From positions 1,426,001 to 1,490,000 of the forward strand of contig CBDAQC010000002.1 in the NCBI GenBank assembly GCA_965198915.1: a stretch of DNA of 64,000 nucleotides. The letters run 5' to 3'. Of this stretch, positions 16,587-26,000 are shown piece after piece. The notes below the pieces were generated by a model, which worked only from the letters and a program-made list of their open reading frames with translations, was not told the origin of the DNA and searched no databases. The position numbers and the translations under genes were made by a program. This DNA comes from BOG-908 sp965198915. GTDB lineage: Bacteria > Pseudomonadota > Alphaproteobacteria > Acetobacterales > Acetobacteraceae. The stretch's first letter is position 1. Each line of letters starts with the position of its first letter.

Positions 16587-17852
16587 CTACTTGTCTGGCC
16601 CGTCCTTCAAAAGACCCTTGAACAGAGACCCCGGCGCTACCGGCCCGTCCTCCGGCACCGGCCGCTTTGCCAGCACCTCCCACAGCTTGCGCCGCGGCGG
16701 CACGTAATTCAGCCGGTCGGGCGGTGGGAATGGCGGCGGCTTCTCCTTTTTCGGGCGCACCGTAGCACGGGCGGACAGGTTCGCCGCCCTGCCGAACACG
16801 GTGCGCAGGCAATCGGCGAACTGCTTCTCGTCCACCGTGTAATCGCCGGCCTGTGCATCGCCGGCGGATTGCCCGAACACGTAGCCGGTAGGCTGGCCCA
16901 GCACCTCGCCGATCGCCGTCTGCAGGAACCCGGGATTAAGCTGGCCCGCGCGCAGGCCGCACACGATCGTGTCGGACGGCGAGAACATCGCTGTGTGGAA
17001 CGCCGAACCGTATTCGCCGACTATCTCGCGCGCGCAGGCGAACATCGCCATCTGCTCGGGCAGGCTCAGCTTTTCCGGCTGCACGCAGGTGAAACCGGCC
17101 GCCTCGGCCTTGGCGCGCAGCGCGTCGCGGTTCACCGGCCGCCTGTTGCCACCGGCGCGGGCCAGATAGAGGCGGGACGGTGCGCTGCTGGAAGACAGGC
17201 TGTGGCCGGCCTTCTCGACGTTACGCCTGAACAATGCCACGGCCTCGGCGAGCAACGGCGCGTAACGCACGCCGTTATGCATCAGCGTCGGCACCAGCAA
17301 CTCGTCCGGCTTCAACACCTCCTCTTCGCCATAGACGATCAACCGGCTTTTCGGCACGCCGCACAGATGGAGCAGTTCCAGCCCGAACTGCGGCGTGTCG
17401 GCCGGAACCGCGAAGGACGGCCGGGCGAGCGGCGTGCCGGACGCCTCCAGCACGGCCAGGCGCGGCAGGATGTCGGTGAGCCAGTTGCCGTAACTCTTGT
17501 AGCCAGGCGAAGTCACCCAGGCCACCTTGCCGGCCACCCGCCGGCGCGGGCGGCGTTCGAACACCTCCCTGGGCCCGGCCGGCACGGCCTCGAGATGCTT
17601 CGGCAGCACCTTGCAATCGATGGCGGAGATGAGGTCGCCCTCGTGATACATCCTGTAGCCGTGGCTCAGCTCCACGTCGCGGCAGGTGTACACCCCCACC
17701 GCCGCCAATTGCAGGCGGGTGAAGTAGGTGCCGGAAAGTTCGGCGGGGAACGTGCCGAAGCAGAAACGCGGCGGAAGCGGCACGGCGGAGCTTTGCGGCA
17801 GCACTTCCTGGAACGGAGCGATCCTGCCCAGAGGCAGAAACGGATCGTTCAT
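16587..17852 (-). CDS. Glycosyltransferase family 61 protein (DUF563)
   Basis: A 421-residue protein with the GT61 landmarks: SYGNWLTDILPRLAVLE, LYLARAGGNRRPVN and the late FACAREIVGEYGSAFHTAMF segment. GT61 enzymes move sugars such as xylose or arabinose onto glycans; bacterial ones often sit in polysaccharide loci. Its ATG overlaps the gamma-glutamyltransferase stop by four bases, so the two are coupled, which is a strange pairing of an exported hydrolase and a cytosolic glycosyltransferase. The C-terminal ~70 residues are basic and Pro-rich and look disordered. Confidence 0.82.
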   Translation of the reverse strand: MNDPFLPLGRIAPFQEVLPQSSAVPLPPRFCFGTFPAELSGTYFTRLQLAAVGVYTCRDVELSHGYRMYHEGDLISAIDCKVLPKHLEAVPAGPREVFERRPRRRVAGKVAWVTSPGYKSYGNWLTDILPRLAVLEASGTPLARPSFAVPADTPQFGLELLHLCGVPKSRLIVYGEEEVLKPDELLVPTLMHNGVRYAPLLAEAVALFRRNVEKAGHSLSSSSAPSRLYLARAGGNRRPVNRDALRAKAEAAGFTCVQPEKLSLPEQMAMFACAREIVGEYGSAFHTAMFSPSDTIVCGLRAGQLNPGFLQTAIGEVLGQPTGYVFGQSAGDAQAGDYTVDEKQFADCLRTVFGRAANLSARATVRPKKEKPPPFPPPDRLNYVPPRRKLWEVLAKRPVPEDGPVAPGSLFKGLLKDGPDK

Positions 17853-19645
17853 TGCGAGGCGGCCGCCTGGCCGTCGGCCGCCACCGCGGCGCCGGCGCCC
17901 CCGCGCACGTCATGCGCGCCGAACAGGCTGGCGCCGTGTTCCGGCCGCGCGTTCAGCGGCAGGAAACCGTCCTCGCCGAACCCGCCGGCGGGCCCTATTG
18001 CCGGGCCACCCGCCAGTATCGCCTCCGCCACGCCCCAGTAGCCGCGGTCCTTGAAGGTGTAGCCACGATGTTCCAGAAGCGCGCGGGTATCGGGCGAGAG
18101 CGCGCCGCGCTCCACCTCCACCACATCCGGCGTACCTTGCATGTGTATGCGCGGCGCGTCGATCGCCTCCTGCACCGTCATCGCATGGTCGATCACGTTG
18201 ATGATGGCCTCGGCCGTGATGGTGATGATGCGCGAGCCGCCTGGCGAGCCCACGACCATGACCAGTTTGCCATCGCGGCTGACGATCGTGGGCGACATCG
18301 AGCTGAGCGGCGTCTTGCCAGGTGCGATGGCGTTGGCCGCACCCTGCACCAGGCCGAACATGTTGGGCACGCCCGGCTTCGAGGTGAAATCGTCCATCTC
18401 GTCGTTCAGTACGATGCCGGTGCCGGGCGCCACGCGGTCCGCCCCGAACCAGTTGTTCAGCGTGTAGGTGACCGAGACCGCGTTGCCCGCCGCGTCCACC
18501 ACGGAGAACTGCGTCGTCTGGTGGCCCTCTTTGACGACCGCTTTGGCCGCGTCCGGCACCTTCAGCGTGCTGGTGGGCGTCGCCTGCTCCGGCGCGATGC
18601 TCTGGCGCAGCTCGGCGGCGTGGGCCGGGCTGATCAGCTCGGCCACCGGGTTGTCGATGAAGTCCGGGTCGCCCAGCCGGTTGTTGCGGTCGATATAGGC
18701 GCGCCGCATGGCCTCCACGAGCACGTGCACTTCGGCGGCCGAGTGGAAGCCCATGCGGCGGAGGTCGTAGCCCTGCAGGATCTGCAGCATCTCACACAAA
18801 GTCACGCCGCCGGAGGAGGGCGGCGGTGCCGAATCGATCGTGTAGCCGCGATAGGTGCACTGCACCGGCGCCAGCTCGCGCACCTTGTAGGACGCGAAAT
18901 CCGCCCCGGTCAGAAGCCCGCCGCCGGCGTGGTCCGCCTGTGCGATCAGCCGGCCGACCGGCCCGTGGTAGAATGCGGCATCCGGTCCCTGCAGGCTGAT
19001 CAGCGTCAGCGATTTGGCGAGATCCGGCTGGGTCAGCCGGTCACCCGGCTGCAGCGGCGCGCCGTCATGCAGGAAGATCGCCGCCGCCGTGGGGTCCGCC
19101 TCCAGCGCGGGTGTCGCCACCTGGAAGATGCCGGCATCGCCCTGGGTCAGGGTGAAGCCGAAATTGGCGTAGTGGATCGCCGGCGCCATCAGCGCCGCGC
19201 GCCCCAGCGTGCCGTAATGCACCCGCGCGTACTCCAGCCCCGCCGGCGAGCCGGGCACGCCGACCGCGGCCCAGCCCTCGGTGCTCTTGCCAGGTATCAC
19301 CTGGCCCTGGGCGTCCTGGAACATGTTGGCGGTGGCGGCCAGCGGCGCGTGCTCGCGAAAATCGATGAAGGTGCTGTGCCCGTTGGCCAGGCGTATCACC
19401 ATGAAGCCGCCGCCGCCCAGGTTGCCGGCCTCGGGGTAGGTCACCGCCAAGGTGTAGCCGACCGCCACCGCCGCATCGACCGCGTTGCCGCCCTGCCGCA
19501 GGATCGCCGCCCCGGCTTCGGAGGCCAGCCGCTGGGCGGAGACCACCATGCCGCCGCGCGAGGCGACCGGCGCGGGGTCCGCGGCCAGGGCTGACGTGGT
19601 GGCGAGCAGGAGGGCGAGGAGAGGCACGGCCTGGGAGGAGCGCAT
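17849..19645 (-). CDS. ggt: Gamma-glutamyltransferase (glutathione hydrolase), periplasmic
   Basis: A 598-residue precursor that cleaves itself into two subunits and removes gamma-glutamyl groups from glutathione. A signal peptide (MRSSQAVPLLALLLATTSALA) directs export. The self-cleavage and nucleophile Thr377 is in GHQTTQFSVVDAAGNAVSVT, and the substrate-binding GSPGGSRI is near residue 465. Length fits the family. It would let the cell use external glutathione as a sulfur and amino-acid source. A family 1 element lies 42 bases before the start. Confidence 0.94.
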   Translation of the reverse strand: MRSSQAVPLLALLLATTSALAADPAPVASRGGMVVSAQRLASEAGAAILRQGGNAVDAAVAVGYTLAVTYPEAGNLGGGGFMVIRLANGHSTFIDFREHAPLAATANMFQDAQGQVIPGKSTEGWAAVGVPGSPAGLEYARVHYGTLGRAALMAPAIHYANFGFTLTQGDAGIFQVATPALEADPTAAAIFLHDGAPLQPGDRLTQPDLAKSLTLISLQGPDAAFYHGPVGRLIAQADHAGGGLLTGADFASYKVRELAPVQCTYRGYTIDSAPPPSSGGVTLCEMLQILQGYDLRRMGFHSAAEVHVLVEAMRRAYIDRNNRLGDPDFIDNPVAELISPAHAAELRQSIAPEQATPTSTLKVPDAAKAVVKEGHQTTQFSVVDAAGNAVSVTYTLNNWFGADRVAPGTGIVLNDEMDDFTSKPGVPNMFGLVQGAANAIAPGKTPLSSMSPTIVSRDGKLVMVVGSPGGSRIITITAEAIINVIDHAMTVQEAIDAPRIHMQGTPDVVEVERGALSPDTRALLEHRGYTFKDRGYWGVAEAILAGGPAIGPAGGFGEDGFLPLNARPEHGASLFGAHDVRGGAGAAVAADGQAAASQ

Positions 19646-19686
19646 GGGCGGATGGTAGCGTGGGTGGGTGGGTTGGGCCAGGGAGG

Positions 19687-19860
19687 GAGGAAGGCCTTCT
19701 TTTTTAAAGAAAGAAGCAAAAAACTTTCAACTTTCCGCCTGCACCGCGGCCTCGCCTAGTCCTGCCAGCACGCGCTTCGGCACAACCAGCGCGCGCCGTC
19801 GGGCAGGCGGACTAGTGAAAGTTTCTTGCTTCTTTTTTCAAAAAAGAAGGCCCTTCTTCT
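19687..19860. repeat. Family 1 element, full copy, between ggt and dgt
   Basis: Left arm 19687-19732 and right arm 19815-19860 (GAAAGTTTCTTGCTTCTTTT...). The spacer begins with CCGCCTGC and ends with GCAGGCGG, which lengthens the stem. In ggt sense the left arm is the start-proximal one; the right arm touches the dgt stop. Confidence 0.85.
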
Positions 19861-19862
19861 TA

Positions 19863-21011
19863 TCACCCCGGCATCGAAATATCCGTCAGCCGCTTGTACT
19901 CCTCCTGCGCGAACCGGTCCGTCATCCCCGCCACGTAGTCGCACACCACGCCCGCCGCCTGCGCCGGCTGGCCCTCGCCGGCCTGCGCCCGCCAGCCATC
20001 CGGCAGCATCGCCGGGTCCGCATGCAGCAGCGCGAACAGCTCCTCGGTCAGGCGGCGCGCCTTGGCCGTCATGCGGTTCACCCGCCAGTGGCGGTACATG
20101 CGCGCGCGCAGGAACTCCTTGATCGCGTGGTTCGCCTCGGCCACGCGCGGCGAGAACGCCACCACCGGCTTCTTCGCCCGCCTGATCCTGTCCGCGCTGT
20201 CCGGGGCCAACGCGCGCAGGCGGGCCTGTGTCTCGGTCACCAGGTCGCTGACAAGCACGTGGATGATGCGGCGTATCGTCTCGTGGCGCAGGCGCTGCGG
20301 CGGCACGTCCAGGCTGGCGCGCCGCGCCTCGGCCAGCGCCTCGCCCACGATCGGCAAATGCGCGATGTCCGCGGGCCCGAACAGCCCGAAGCGCATCCCG
20401 TCATCGAGGTCATGGCTGTGATAGGCGATGTCGTCGCTCATCGCCGCCACCTGCGCCTCGGCGGAGGCATGCGAGCCCAGCATCAGATCATGCCGGGCGT
20501 TGTAGGCGGCGATGTAGGCGGGCGGCTTGGCCAGTGGGCCGTTATGCTTGACCAAGCCTTCCAGCGTCTCCCAGGTCAGGTTCAGCCCGTCAAAGGCGGC
20601 GTAGCGCGACTCCAGCCGCGTCACCACGCGCAGGGTCTGGGCGTTGTGGTCGAACCCGCCGAAGGGCTTCATCTTCGCGTTCAGCGCGTCCTCGCCGGCA
20701 TGGCCGAAGGGCGGGTGGCCCAGATCGTGGGCCAGGGCCAGGGCTTCGGTCAGATCCTCGTCCAGATGCAGCTCGCGCGCGATGGAGCGCGCGATTTGCG
20801 CCACTTCCAGGCTGTGCGTCAGCCGCGTGCGGTAGAAATCGCCCACGTGGTTGACGAAGACCTGTGTCTTGTACTGCAGCTTGCGGAAGGCGGAGCTGTG
20901 TATCACCCGGTCCCGATCACGCTGCCACGGGCTGCGGGTGGCGGCCTCCGGCTCGTGGTGCAGGCGCCCGCGGGAGGTTTCTGCGCGGACGGCGTATTCG
21001 GCTAGGGGCAT
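19863..21011 (-). CDS. dgt: Deoxyguanosinetriphosphate triphosphohydrolase-like protein
   Basis: A 382-residue HD-domain dNTPase that hydrolyses dGTP or other dNTPs to nucleoside and triphosphate. The metal ligands are visible in TRLTHSLEVAQIAR, in LALAHDLGHPPFGHAGED and further down in SDDIAYHSHDLDDG. ATG 21011 is used because the homologous region starts there (MPLAEYAVRAETSRGR); upstream codons belong to the family 1 repeat. The 5' leader has no Shine-Dalgarno sequence, only a pyrimidine-rich run after the repeat. Confidence 0.92.
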   Translation of the reverse strand: MPLAEYAVRAETSRGRLHHEPEAATRSPWQRDRDRVIHSSAFRKLQYKTQVFVNHVGDFYRTRLTHSLEVAQIARSIARELHLDEDLTEALALAHDLGHPPFGHAGEDALNAKMKPFGGFDHNAQTLRVVTRLESRYAAFDGLNLTWETLEGLVKHNGPLAKPPAYIAAYNARHDLMLGSHASAEAQVAAMSDDIAYHSHDLDDGMRFGLFGPADIAHLPIVGEALAEARRASLDVPPQRLRHETIRRIIHVLVSDLVTETQARLRALAPDSADRIRRAKKPVVAFSPRVAEANHAIKEFLRARMYRHWRVNRMTAKARRLTEELFALLHADPAMLPDGWRAQAGEGQPAQAAGVVCDYVAGMTDRFAQEEYKRLTDISMPG

Positions 21012-21020
21012 CGGGGGAGG

Positions 21021-21200
21021 GAGAAAGCGCTTCTTTTTTGAAAAAAAGAAGCAAAAAACTTTTGCTCCTGACGCCTGCACCAAGTGCCGCCCTGGTCCTG
21101 CCGGCTCCCGCGTTTGCAGAACCGGCACGCACGGCCGTGCAGGCGGAGGAGCAAAAGTTTTTTGCTTCTTTTTTCAAAAAAGAAGGCCTTCCTTCCTTTC
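21021..21200. repeat. Family 1 element, full copy, between divergent dgt and erpA-like genes
   Basis: Left arm 21021-21067, right arm 21147-21200; the arms are near-perfect reverse complements. Inner spacer ends GCCTGCAC and GTGCAGGC pair too. Here both arms are start-proximal, one for each divergent gene (10 and 28 bases from the starts). Confidence 0.9.
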
Positions 21201-21227
21201 ACTCCCCCACCCGCCTATATCCGCACC

Positions 21228-21554
21228 ATGAGCTTCTCCGTCACCGACCGCGCCCTGACCCGCGTCGCCGAGATCGTCGCCGCCGAAGGCCGGCCCGCCG
21301 CGCTACGGGTCGCCGTGCTCGCCGGCGGCTGCAGCGGGTTCCAGTACAAGTTCGACCTGGACGAGACGGTGGCGCCGGACGACCTGGTCATCGAGCGTGG
21401 CCCGGCCCGCGTGGTGGTGGACCCGACAAGCCTGGACCTGCTGGGCGGCGCCGAGCTGCACTACGCCGACGAGTTGATGGGCAGCTACTTCACCGTGCGC
21501 AACCCGAACGCCACCAGCGCCTGCGGCTGCGGAACCAGCTTCTCCATCGATTGA
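21228..21554 (+). CDS. erpA: Iron-sulfur cluster insertion protein, ErpA/IscA family
   Basis: A 108-residue A-type carrier with the three conserved cysteines: Cys35 in GGCSGFQY and Cys99/Cys101 in ACGCGTSF. These proteins hold and hand over [4Fe-4S] clusters. ATG 21228 starts MSFSVTDRALTRVAEI, the usual N-terminus. There is no Shine-Dalgarno sequence in the preceding C-rich leader, which follows a family 1 arm. It is coupled to the next gene through overlapping bases. Confidence 0.92.
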   Translation: MSFSVTDRALTRVAEIVAAEGRPAALRVAVLAGGCSGFQYKFDLDETVAPDDLVIERGPARVVVDPTSLDLLGGAELHYADELMGSYFTVRNPNATSACGCGTSFSID

Positions 21555-21556
21555 GC

Positions 21557-22327
21557 GTGCTCAAGGTCGCTACCTGGAACGTCAACGGCATACGCGCCCG
21601 TGAGGCCAATGTCTGTCGCTGGCTGGATGCCAACACGCCGGACCTTCTGCTGCTGCAGGAGATCAAGTGCGAGGCCGCCAACTTCCCTGCGAGTTTCGCC
21701 GAGCGCGGGTGGCACAGCGCCATCGTGGGACAGAAAGGGTTCAACGGCGTGGCGGCCCTGGCGCGCGCTCCGCTTGACGTTCGCCTGACCCGCCTGCCCG
21801 GCCTGCCGGATGACGACGCGCAGGCGCGCTACGTGGAGGTGGCGTTCGGCGGCCTGGCGATCGGCAACCTGTATCTGCCGAACGGCAACTCCAACGGTGA
21901 GGCCGGCTACGCCTACAAGCTGGCCTGGATGGACTGCCTGGCCGCCCACGCCGCCGGCCTGCTGGCCCAGGACGAGCCCTTGATGCTGCTGGGCGACTAC
22001 AACGTCTGCCCCGAGGACATCGATTTCGCCCCCGGCGTGCTGCCCAGCGACGACGCGCTGGTCCGCCCGGAGACCCGCGCGCGCTACTGGTCGATGATCT
22101 GGTCCGGCCTGACGGACGCCGTGCGCGCCACCAAGCCGGAGGGCGCCATCTACACGTTTTGGGACTACCAGGCCGGCTGCTGGGCCAGAAATCGCGGCCT
22201 GCGCATAGACCACGCGCTGCTCTCGCCGACAGTGGCCGAACGCCTGGTATCGGCTGTCCCGGACAAGCAGGCCCGGGCGGAGGACACGCCGTCCGACCAC
22301 GTGCCCCTGATGGTGACGCTGGCCTGA
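21557..22327 (+). CDS. xth: Exodeoxyribonuclease III (AP endonuclease)
   Basis: A 256-residue endonuclease/exonuclease/phosphatase-fold enzyme of base excision repair. Motifs in order: KVATWNVNGIRAR (metal site Asn), LLLLQEIKCE (Glu), LGDYNVCPEDIDF (Asp-x-Asn) and a C-terminal RIDHALLS...PSDHVPLMV. GTG 21557, three bases after the ErpA stop, gives the standard VLKVATWNVNG start; TTG 21551 overlapping the stop is the alternative. The erpA-xth order is seen in several alphaproteobacteria. Confidence 0.92.
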   Translation: MLKVATWNVNGIRAREANVCRWLDANTPDLLLLQEIKCEAANFPASFAERGWHSAIVGQKGFNGVAALARAPLDVRLTRLPGLPDDDAQARYVEVAFGGLAIGNLYLPNGNSNGEAGYAYKLAWMDCLAAHAAGLLAQDEPLMLLGDYNVCPEDIDFAPGVLPSDDALVRPETRARYWSMIWSGLTDAVRATKPEGAIYTFWDYQAGCWARNRGLRIDHALLSPTVAERLVSAVPDKQARAEDTPSDHVPLMVTLA

Positions 22328-22420
22328 CAGTCAGGCAGCGCGTGCATGAACACCGCGCGGACCTGCACTTTGCCTGCCCGGCGCCCCGCCCTATGATACG
22401 GGAAACAGCCCGGACACCAC

Positions 22421-24325
22421 ATGCTTTCCGCCTTCCGCAAGTTTGCCGGCACCTGGCCCGCCCGGGTGTTTTTCCTGATCCTGGTCGCCTCGTTCGCCAC
22501 CTGGGGGATCGCCGACGTGGTGCGCAACCTGGGCGCCGGGAACGGCGCGGTGGCTAGCGTGCAGGGCCACCAGATCACGCCGCAGCAGTTCATGACGGAA
22601 TACCAGGCGAGCCTGCGCCACTTCACCGAGCGCCTGCCGGACCCCAGCCAGGTTCCGCCGCAGATGCGCACCCAGGTGGCGCGCCAGACGATACAGAAGC
22701 TGGTCACCCAGGAAGCGCTGGCCAGCCAGGCCCAGCGCATGGGCGTGGCGGTGCCGGACGCGGCGGTGCGCGCCGCGGTGTACGCCATGCCGGATTTCCA
22801 GGGCCCGGACGGCAAATTCAGCGAGCCCGCTCTGGCCGCGGCACTCGCCAGCAACAACATGTCCCGCACGCATTTCCTGGACCTGGTGCGGGCGGACATC
22901 GCGCAGAACCAGCTTCTGCAGAGCGTGGCGGCGTCCGCCGGCCCGTCACAGGTGCTGACCGGGCTGGTGTTCCGCTACTTCAACGAGAAGCGCCGGGCGG
23001 ACCTGGTGACGCTGCCCTTTGCCGGGCGGGCGCTGCCGCCGGCGCCGCCCGAGGCGGTGCTGCGGCGCTATTACGACAATAATCCCGCCCGCTACACCGC
23101 GCCGGAGTATCGCCACATCAAGGCGGTGATCCTGTCGCCTGACAGCATCGGCCGCAGCCTGACGGTCGGCGACGCGGATCTGCGCGCCTATTTCGACGCC
23201 CACAAGGCGGACTACGTGGCGCCGGAGAAGCGCTCGCTGCAGGTGATCACCACAGGCTCGGCCGCGGTGGCCGCCAGCCTGGCCGCGCAATGGCGCACCG
23301 GGGCCAGCTGGGATGCGATCCAGGCGGCGGCCAAGGCGGACAAGGCGACCGCGGTGGCCCTGGACGACGCGACGGTGCAGGAAGTGCCCTCGCCCGAGCT
23401 GGCGAAGGCCGCGTTCGCGGCCACGCAAGGGGCCGTGCTGGGGCCGATCACCGAGCCGCTGGGCAGCTACGTGCTGCGGGTGACGGCGATCACGCCCGCG
23501 AAGAACCCCAGTTTCGACAGCTTGAAGGACAGCCTGCGTGGCAAGGTGGCCAGCGAAAAGGCGCTCGACCTGATCGACGCGCGCGCACAGAAGCTGCAGG
23601 ACATCTTCGCCGGCGGCGCCAAGATAGACGAGGTGCCCGCCGATCTGGGGGCCACGGGGGCGGCGGGCACGCTGGACGCGCAGGGGCGCACGCAGGAAGG
23701 CGAGCAGGCACCCATCCCGGTATCGGGCGAGGCGCGCCAGCAGATCATCGACGCCGCTTTCAAGACGAACAAGGGCGACCCGATCCAGCCCACCGAGGGA
23801 CCGGACCACATCTGGTACGCGGTGAGCGTGGACAGCATCACGCCACCTGCCCGCCAGCCGTTCGAGACGGTGCGCGCCCGGGTGCTGGCAGACTGGCAGG
23901 CCGACCAGATGCGCCACGCCCAGGAGACGGAGGCCGCACGCATCCTAGGGCTGGTAAAAGGCGGGCAGAGCCTGGCCAATGCCGCCTGGGGCACCGGGTT
24001 GCAGGTGACGCATTCGCCTGAGCTGCGGCGTGACCAGCCGGCCGGCGCCATCTCGGCCGAGCTGGCGCATTCGCTGTTCGCGATGAAGCAGGGCGAGGCC
24101 ACGATGGTGGAGACCAACGCCGGCTTCCAGGTGGCGCAATTGGCCGAGATCATCCCGGCGGACCCGAAATCCGACACGCTGGCGATGAACCAGGCGCAGG
24201 ACGGCCTGCGCAGCGCGCTGCATGACGACTACCTTCAGCTTTACGCCACGGCGGTGCGCGACGCGGCCAATCCGGTGATCCACGGCCAGGCCATCCAGGC
24301 GCTGCTGGCGCAACCCGGGGAGTGA
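22421..24325 (+). CDS. ppiD: Peptidyl-prolyl isomerase, PpiD/SurA N-domain type, membrane anchored
   Basis: A 634-residue chaperone. The N-terminus has a cytosolic stub and one membrane helix (ARVFFLILVASFATWGIADV, about residues 14-33), then a SurA-like N domain, a parvulin-like rotamase region around residues 240-360 (PEYRHIKAVILSP..., GAVLGPITEPLGSYVLRVT) and a second less clear one near 500-600 (TNAGFQVAQLAEI). PpiD assists folding of proteins emerging from the Sec channel. It overlaps trpE by four bases, the usual alphaproteobacterial ppiD-trpE pairing. Confidence 0.9.
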   Translation: MLSAFRKFAGTWPARVFFLILVASFATWGIADVVRNLGAGNGAVASVQGHQITPQQFMTEYQASLRHFTERLPDPSQVPPQMRTQVARQTIQKLVTQEALASQAQRMGVAVPDAAVRAAVYAMPDFQGPDGKFSEPALAAALASNNMSRTHFLDLVRADIAQNQLLQSVAASAGPSQVLTGLVFRYFNEKRRADLVTLPFAGRALPPAPPEAVLRRYYDNNPARYTAPEYRHIKAVILSPDSIGRSLTVGDADLRAYFDAHKADYVAPEKRSLQVITTGSAAVAASLAAQWRTGASWDAIQAAAKADKATAVALDDATVQEVPSPELAKAAFAATQGAVLGPITEPLGSYVLRVTAITPAKNPSFDSLKDSLRGKVASEKALDLIDARAQKLQDIFAGGAKIDEVPADLGATGAAGTLDAQGRTQEGEQAPIPVSGEARQQIIDAAFKTNKGDPIQPTEGPDHIWYAVSVDSITPPARQPFETVRARVLADWQADQMRHAQETEAARILGLVKGGQSLANAAWGTGLQVTHSPELRRDQPAGAISAELAHSLFAMKQGEATMVETNAGFQVAQLAEIIPADPKSDTLAMNQAQDGLRSALHDDYLQLYATAVRDAANPVIHGQAIQALLAQPGE

Positions 24326-25827
24326 TCGACCTCGAGGCGCCCGCGCTGACGGCAAGCTCGCCTGGCACGCACGGCCCGGCGCGCGTGGCCTTCTGGCGCG
24401 GCGTGGCCGACCTGACCACGCCGGTGGCCGCCTTCCTCAAGCTGGCCGCCAACCAGCCGAACGCCTTTCTGCTGGAAAGCATCGAGGGCGGCTCGGCACG
24501 CGGCCGCTACTCGGTGATCGGCATGGCGCCGGACCTGATCTGGCGCTGCCGCCGTGGCACGGCCGAGGTGAACCGGCATGCCCGGGCCGCGCCGCACGCC
24601 TTTGCCGCGGACGCGCGCCCGGCGCTGGACAGCCTGCGCGCGCTGCTGGCCGAGTCGCGCCTGGAGCTGCCGGCCGGCATGCCGCCGATGATAGGCGGGC
24701 TGGTGGGCTATCTGGGGTACGACATGGTGCGGCTGATGGAGCGCCTGCCCGGACGGACGGATGACGCGCTCGGCCTGCCGGAGGCGATCCTGCTGCGCCC
24801 CACCTTGTTCGCGGTGTTCGACAACGTGCGCGACGAACTGACCCTGGCCGCCCCCGTCTACCCCGCGCCGGGTATCGAGAACGCCGCCGCCTGGGCCGAC
24901 GCGGAGGCGCGTATCGCGGCGGCACGCGCGGCCCTCGCCGGCCCGCTGCCGCAGCCGGCGCCGCCCGTGGTGCTGCCGCCGCAGCCCGAACCACGCTCCA
25001 ACATCGGCAAGACAGAGTTCCTGCGCATCATCGGCCGGATGAAGGAGTACATCGCCGCCGGCGACGTGTTCCAGGTGGTGCCCAGCCAGCGCTTCTCCGC
25101 CCCGTTCGCGCTTCCGCCCTTCGCCCTCTACCGCGCGCTGCGCCGGATCAACCCGGCGCCGTTCCTGTTCTTCCTCGATTTCGGTGGGTTCTCGGTGGTG
25201 GGCAGCAGCCCGGAAATCCTGGTACGGCTGCGGGACGGCCGCATCACCATCCGCCCGCTGGCCGGCACCCGCAAGCGCGGCGCCACCGCCGCCGAGGACG
25301 CCGCCCTGGAAGCCGATTTGCTGGCCGACCCGAAGGAACGCGCCGAGCACCTGATGCTGCTGGACCTCGGCCGCAACGATGTGGGCCGCGTCTCCGAGCC
25401 GGGCAGCGTGCGGGTGGCCGAAAGCTTCGCCATCGAGCGCTTCAGCCACGTGATGCACATTAGCTCGACCGTGGAGGGCCGGGCCCGTCCGGACGTGACC
25501 GCGCTGGACGCGCTCGTGGCCGGCTTCCCCGCCGGCACGCTGACCGGTGCGCCGAAGATACGCGCGATGGAGATCATCGACGAGATGGAGCCGCAGCGGC
25601 GCGGCATCTACGCCGGCTGCATCGGCTATTTCGCGCCGGACGGCACGATGGACACCTGCATCGGCCTGCGCACCGCGGTGGTGAAGGACGGCGAGATGCA
25701 CGTCCAGGCCGGCTGCGGCGTGGTGGCGGACAGCGTGCCCGAGGCGGAGTGGGAGGAGACGCGGCAGAAGAGCCGGGCGCTGTTCCGGGCGGCGGAGGAG
25801 GCGGTTCGGTTTGCGGCTGGGGAGTGA
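24322..25827 (+). CDS. trpE: Anthranilate synthase component I
   Basis: A 501-residue enzyme that makes anthranilate from chorismate and ammonia or glutamine, the first step of tryptophan synthesis. Seen are the N-terminal LLESIEGGSARGRYSVIG region that binds feedback tryptophan and the catalytic PSQRFSAPF, SPEILVR, PLAGTRKRG, LMLLDLGRNDVGRV, HVMHISSTVEG and GAPKIRAMEIIDE blocks. The start is GTG 24322 overlapping the ppiD stop. The partner trpG follows only after 760 bases, split from it by a repeat arm and an unrelated ORF. No tryptophan attenuator peptide was found. Confidence 0.96.
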   Translation: MIDLEAPALTASSPGTHGPARVAFWRGVADLTTPVAAFLKLAANQPNAFLLESIEGGSARGRYSVIGMAPDLIWRCRRGTAEVNRHARAAPHAFAADARPALDSLRALLAESRLELPAGMPPMIGGLVGYLGYDMVRLMERLPGRTDDALGLPEAILLRPTLFAVFDNVRDELTLAAPVYPAPGIENAAAWADAEARIAAARAALAGPLPQPAPPVVLPPQPEPRSNIGKTEFLRIIGRMKEYIAAGDVFQVVPSQRFSAPFALPPFALYRALRRINPAPFLFFLDFGGFSVVGSSPEILVRLRDGRITIRPLAGTRKRGATAAEDAALEADLLADPKERAEHLMLLDLGRNDVGRVSEPGSVRVAESFAIERFSHVMHISSTVEGRARPDVTALDALVAGFPAGTLTGAPKIRAMEIIDEMEPQRRGIYAGCIGYFAPDGTMDTCIGLRTAVVKDGEMHVQAGCGVVADSVPEAEWEETRQKSRALFRAAEEAVRFAAGE

Positions 25828-25880
25828 GGGAAGAAGACAGACCTTCTTTTTTGAAAAAAAGAAGCAAAAACTTTTGTTCT
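25828..25880. repeat. Family 1 single left arm downstream of trpE
   Basis: ACCTTCTTTTTTGAAAAAAA then GAAGCAAAAACTTTTG. No right arm follows nearby; the next right arm is at 27211, after trpG. This is one of three copies not directly 5' of a start codon. Confidence 0.75.
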
Positions 25881-26000
25881 GTTCGACGCTGAGACTTTCG
25901 TGGTGATGCTGGGAGACCCGCGATGTCGAGACATCCCGCCGGCAGATCCAGGACACGGGAGATGAAGCCGTTTGACTGCACAACAGACCGCGCACGCAGG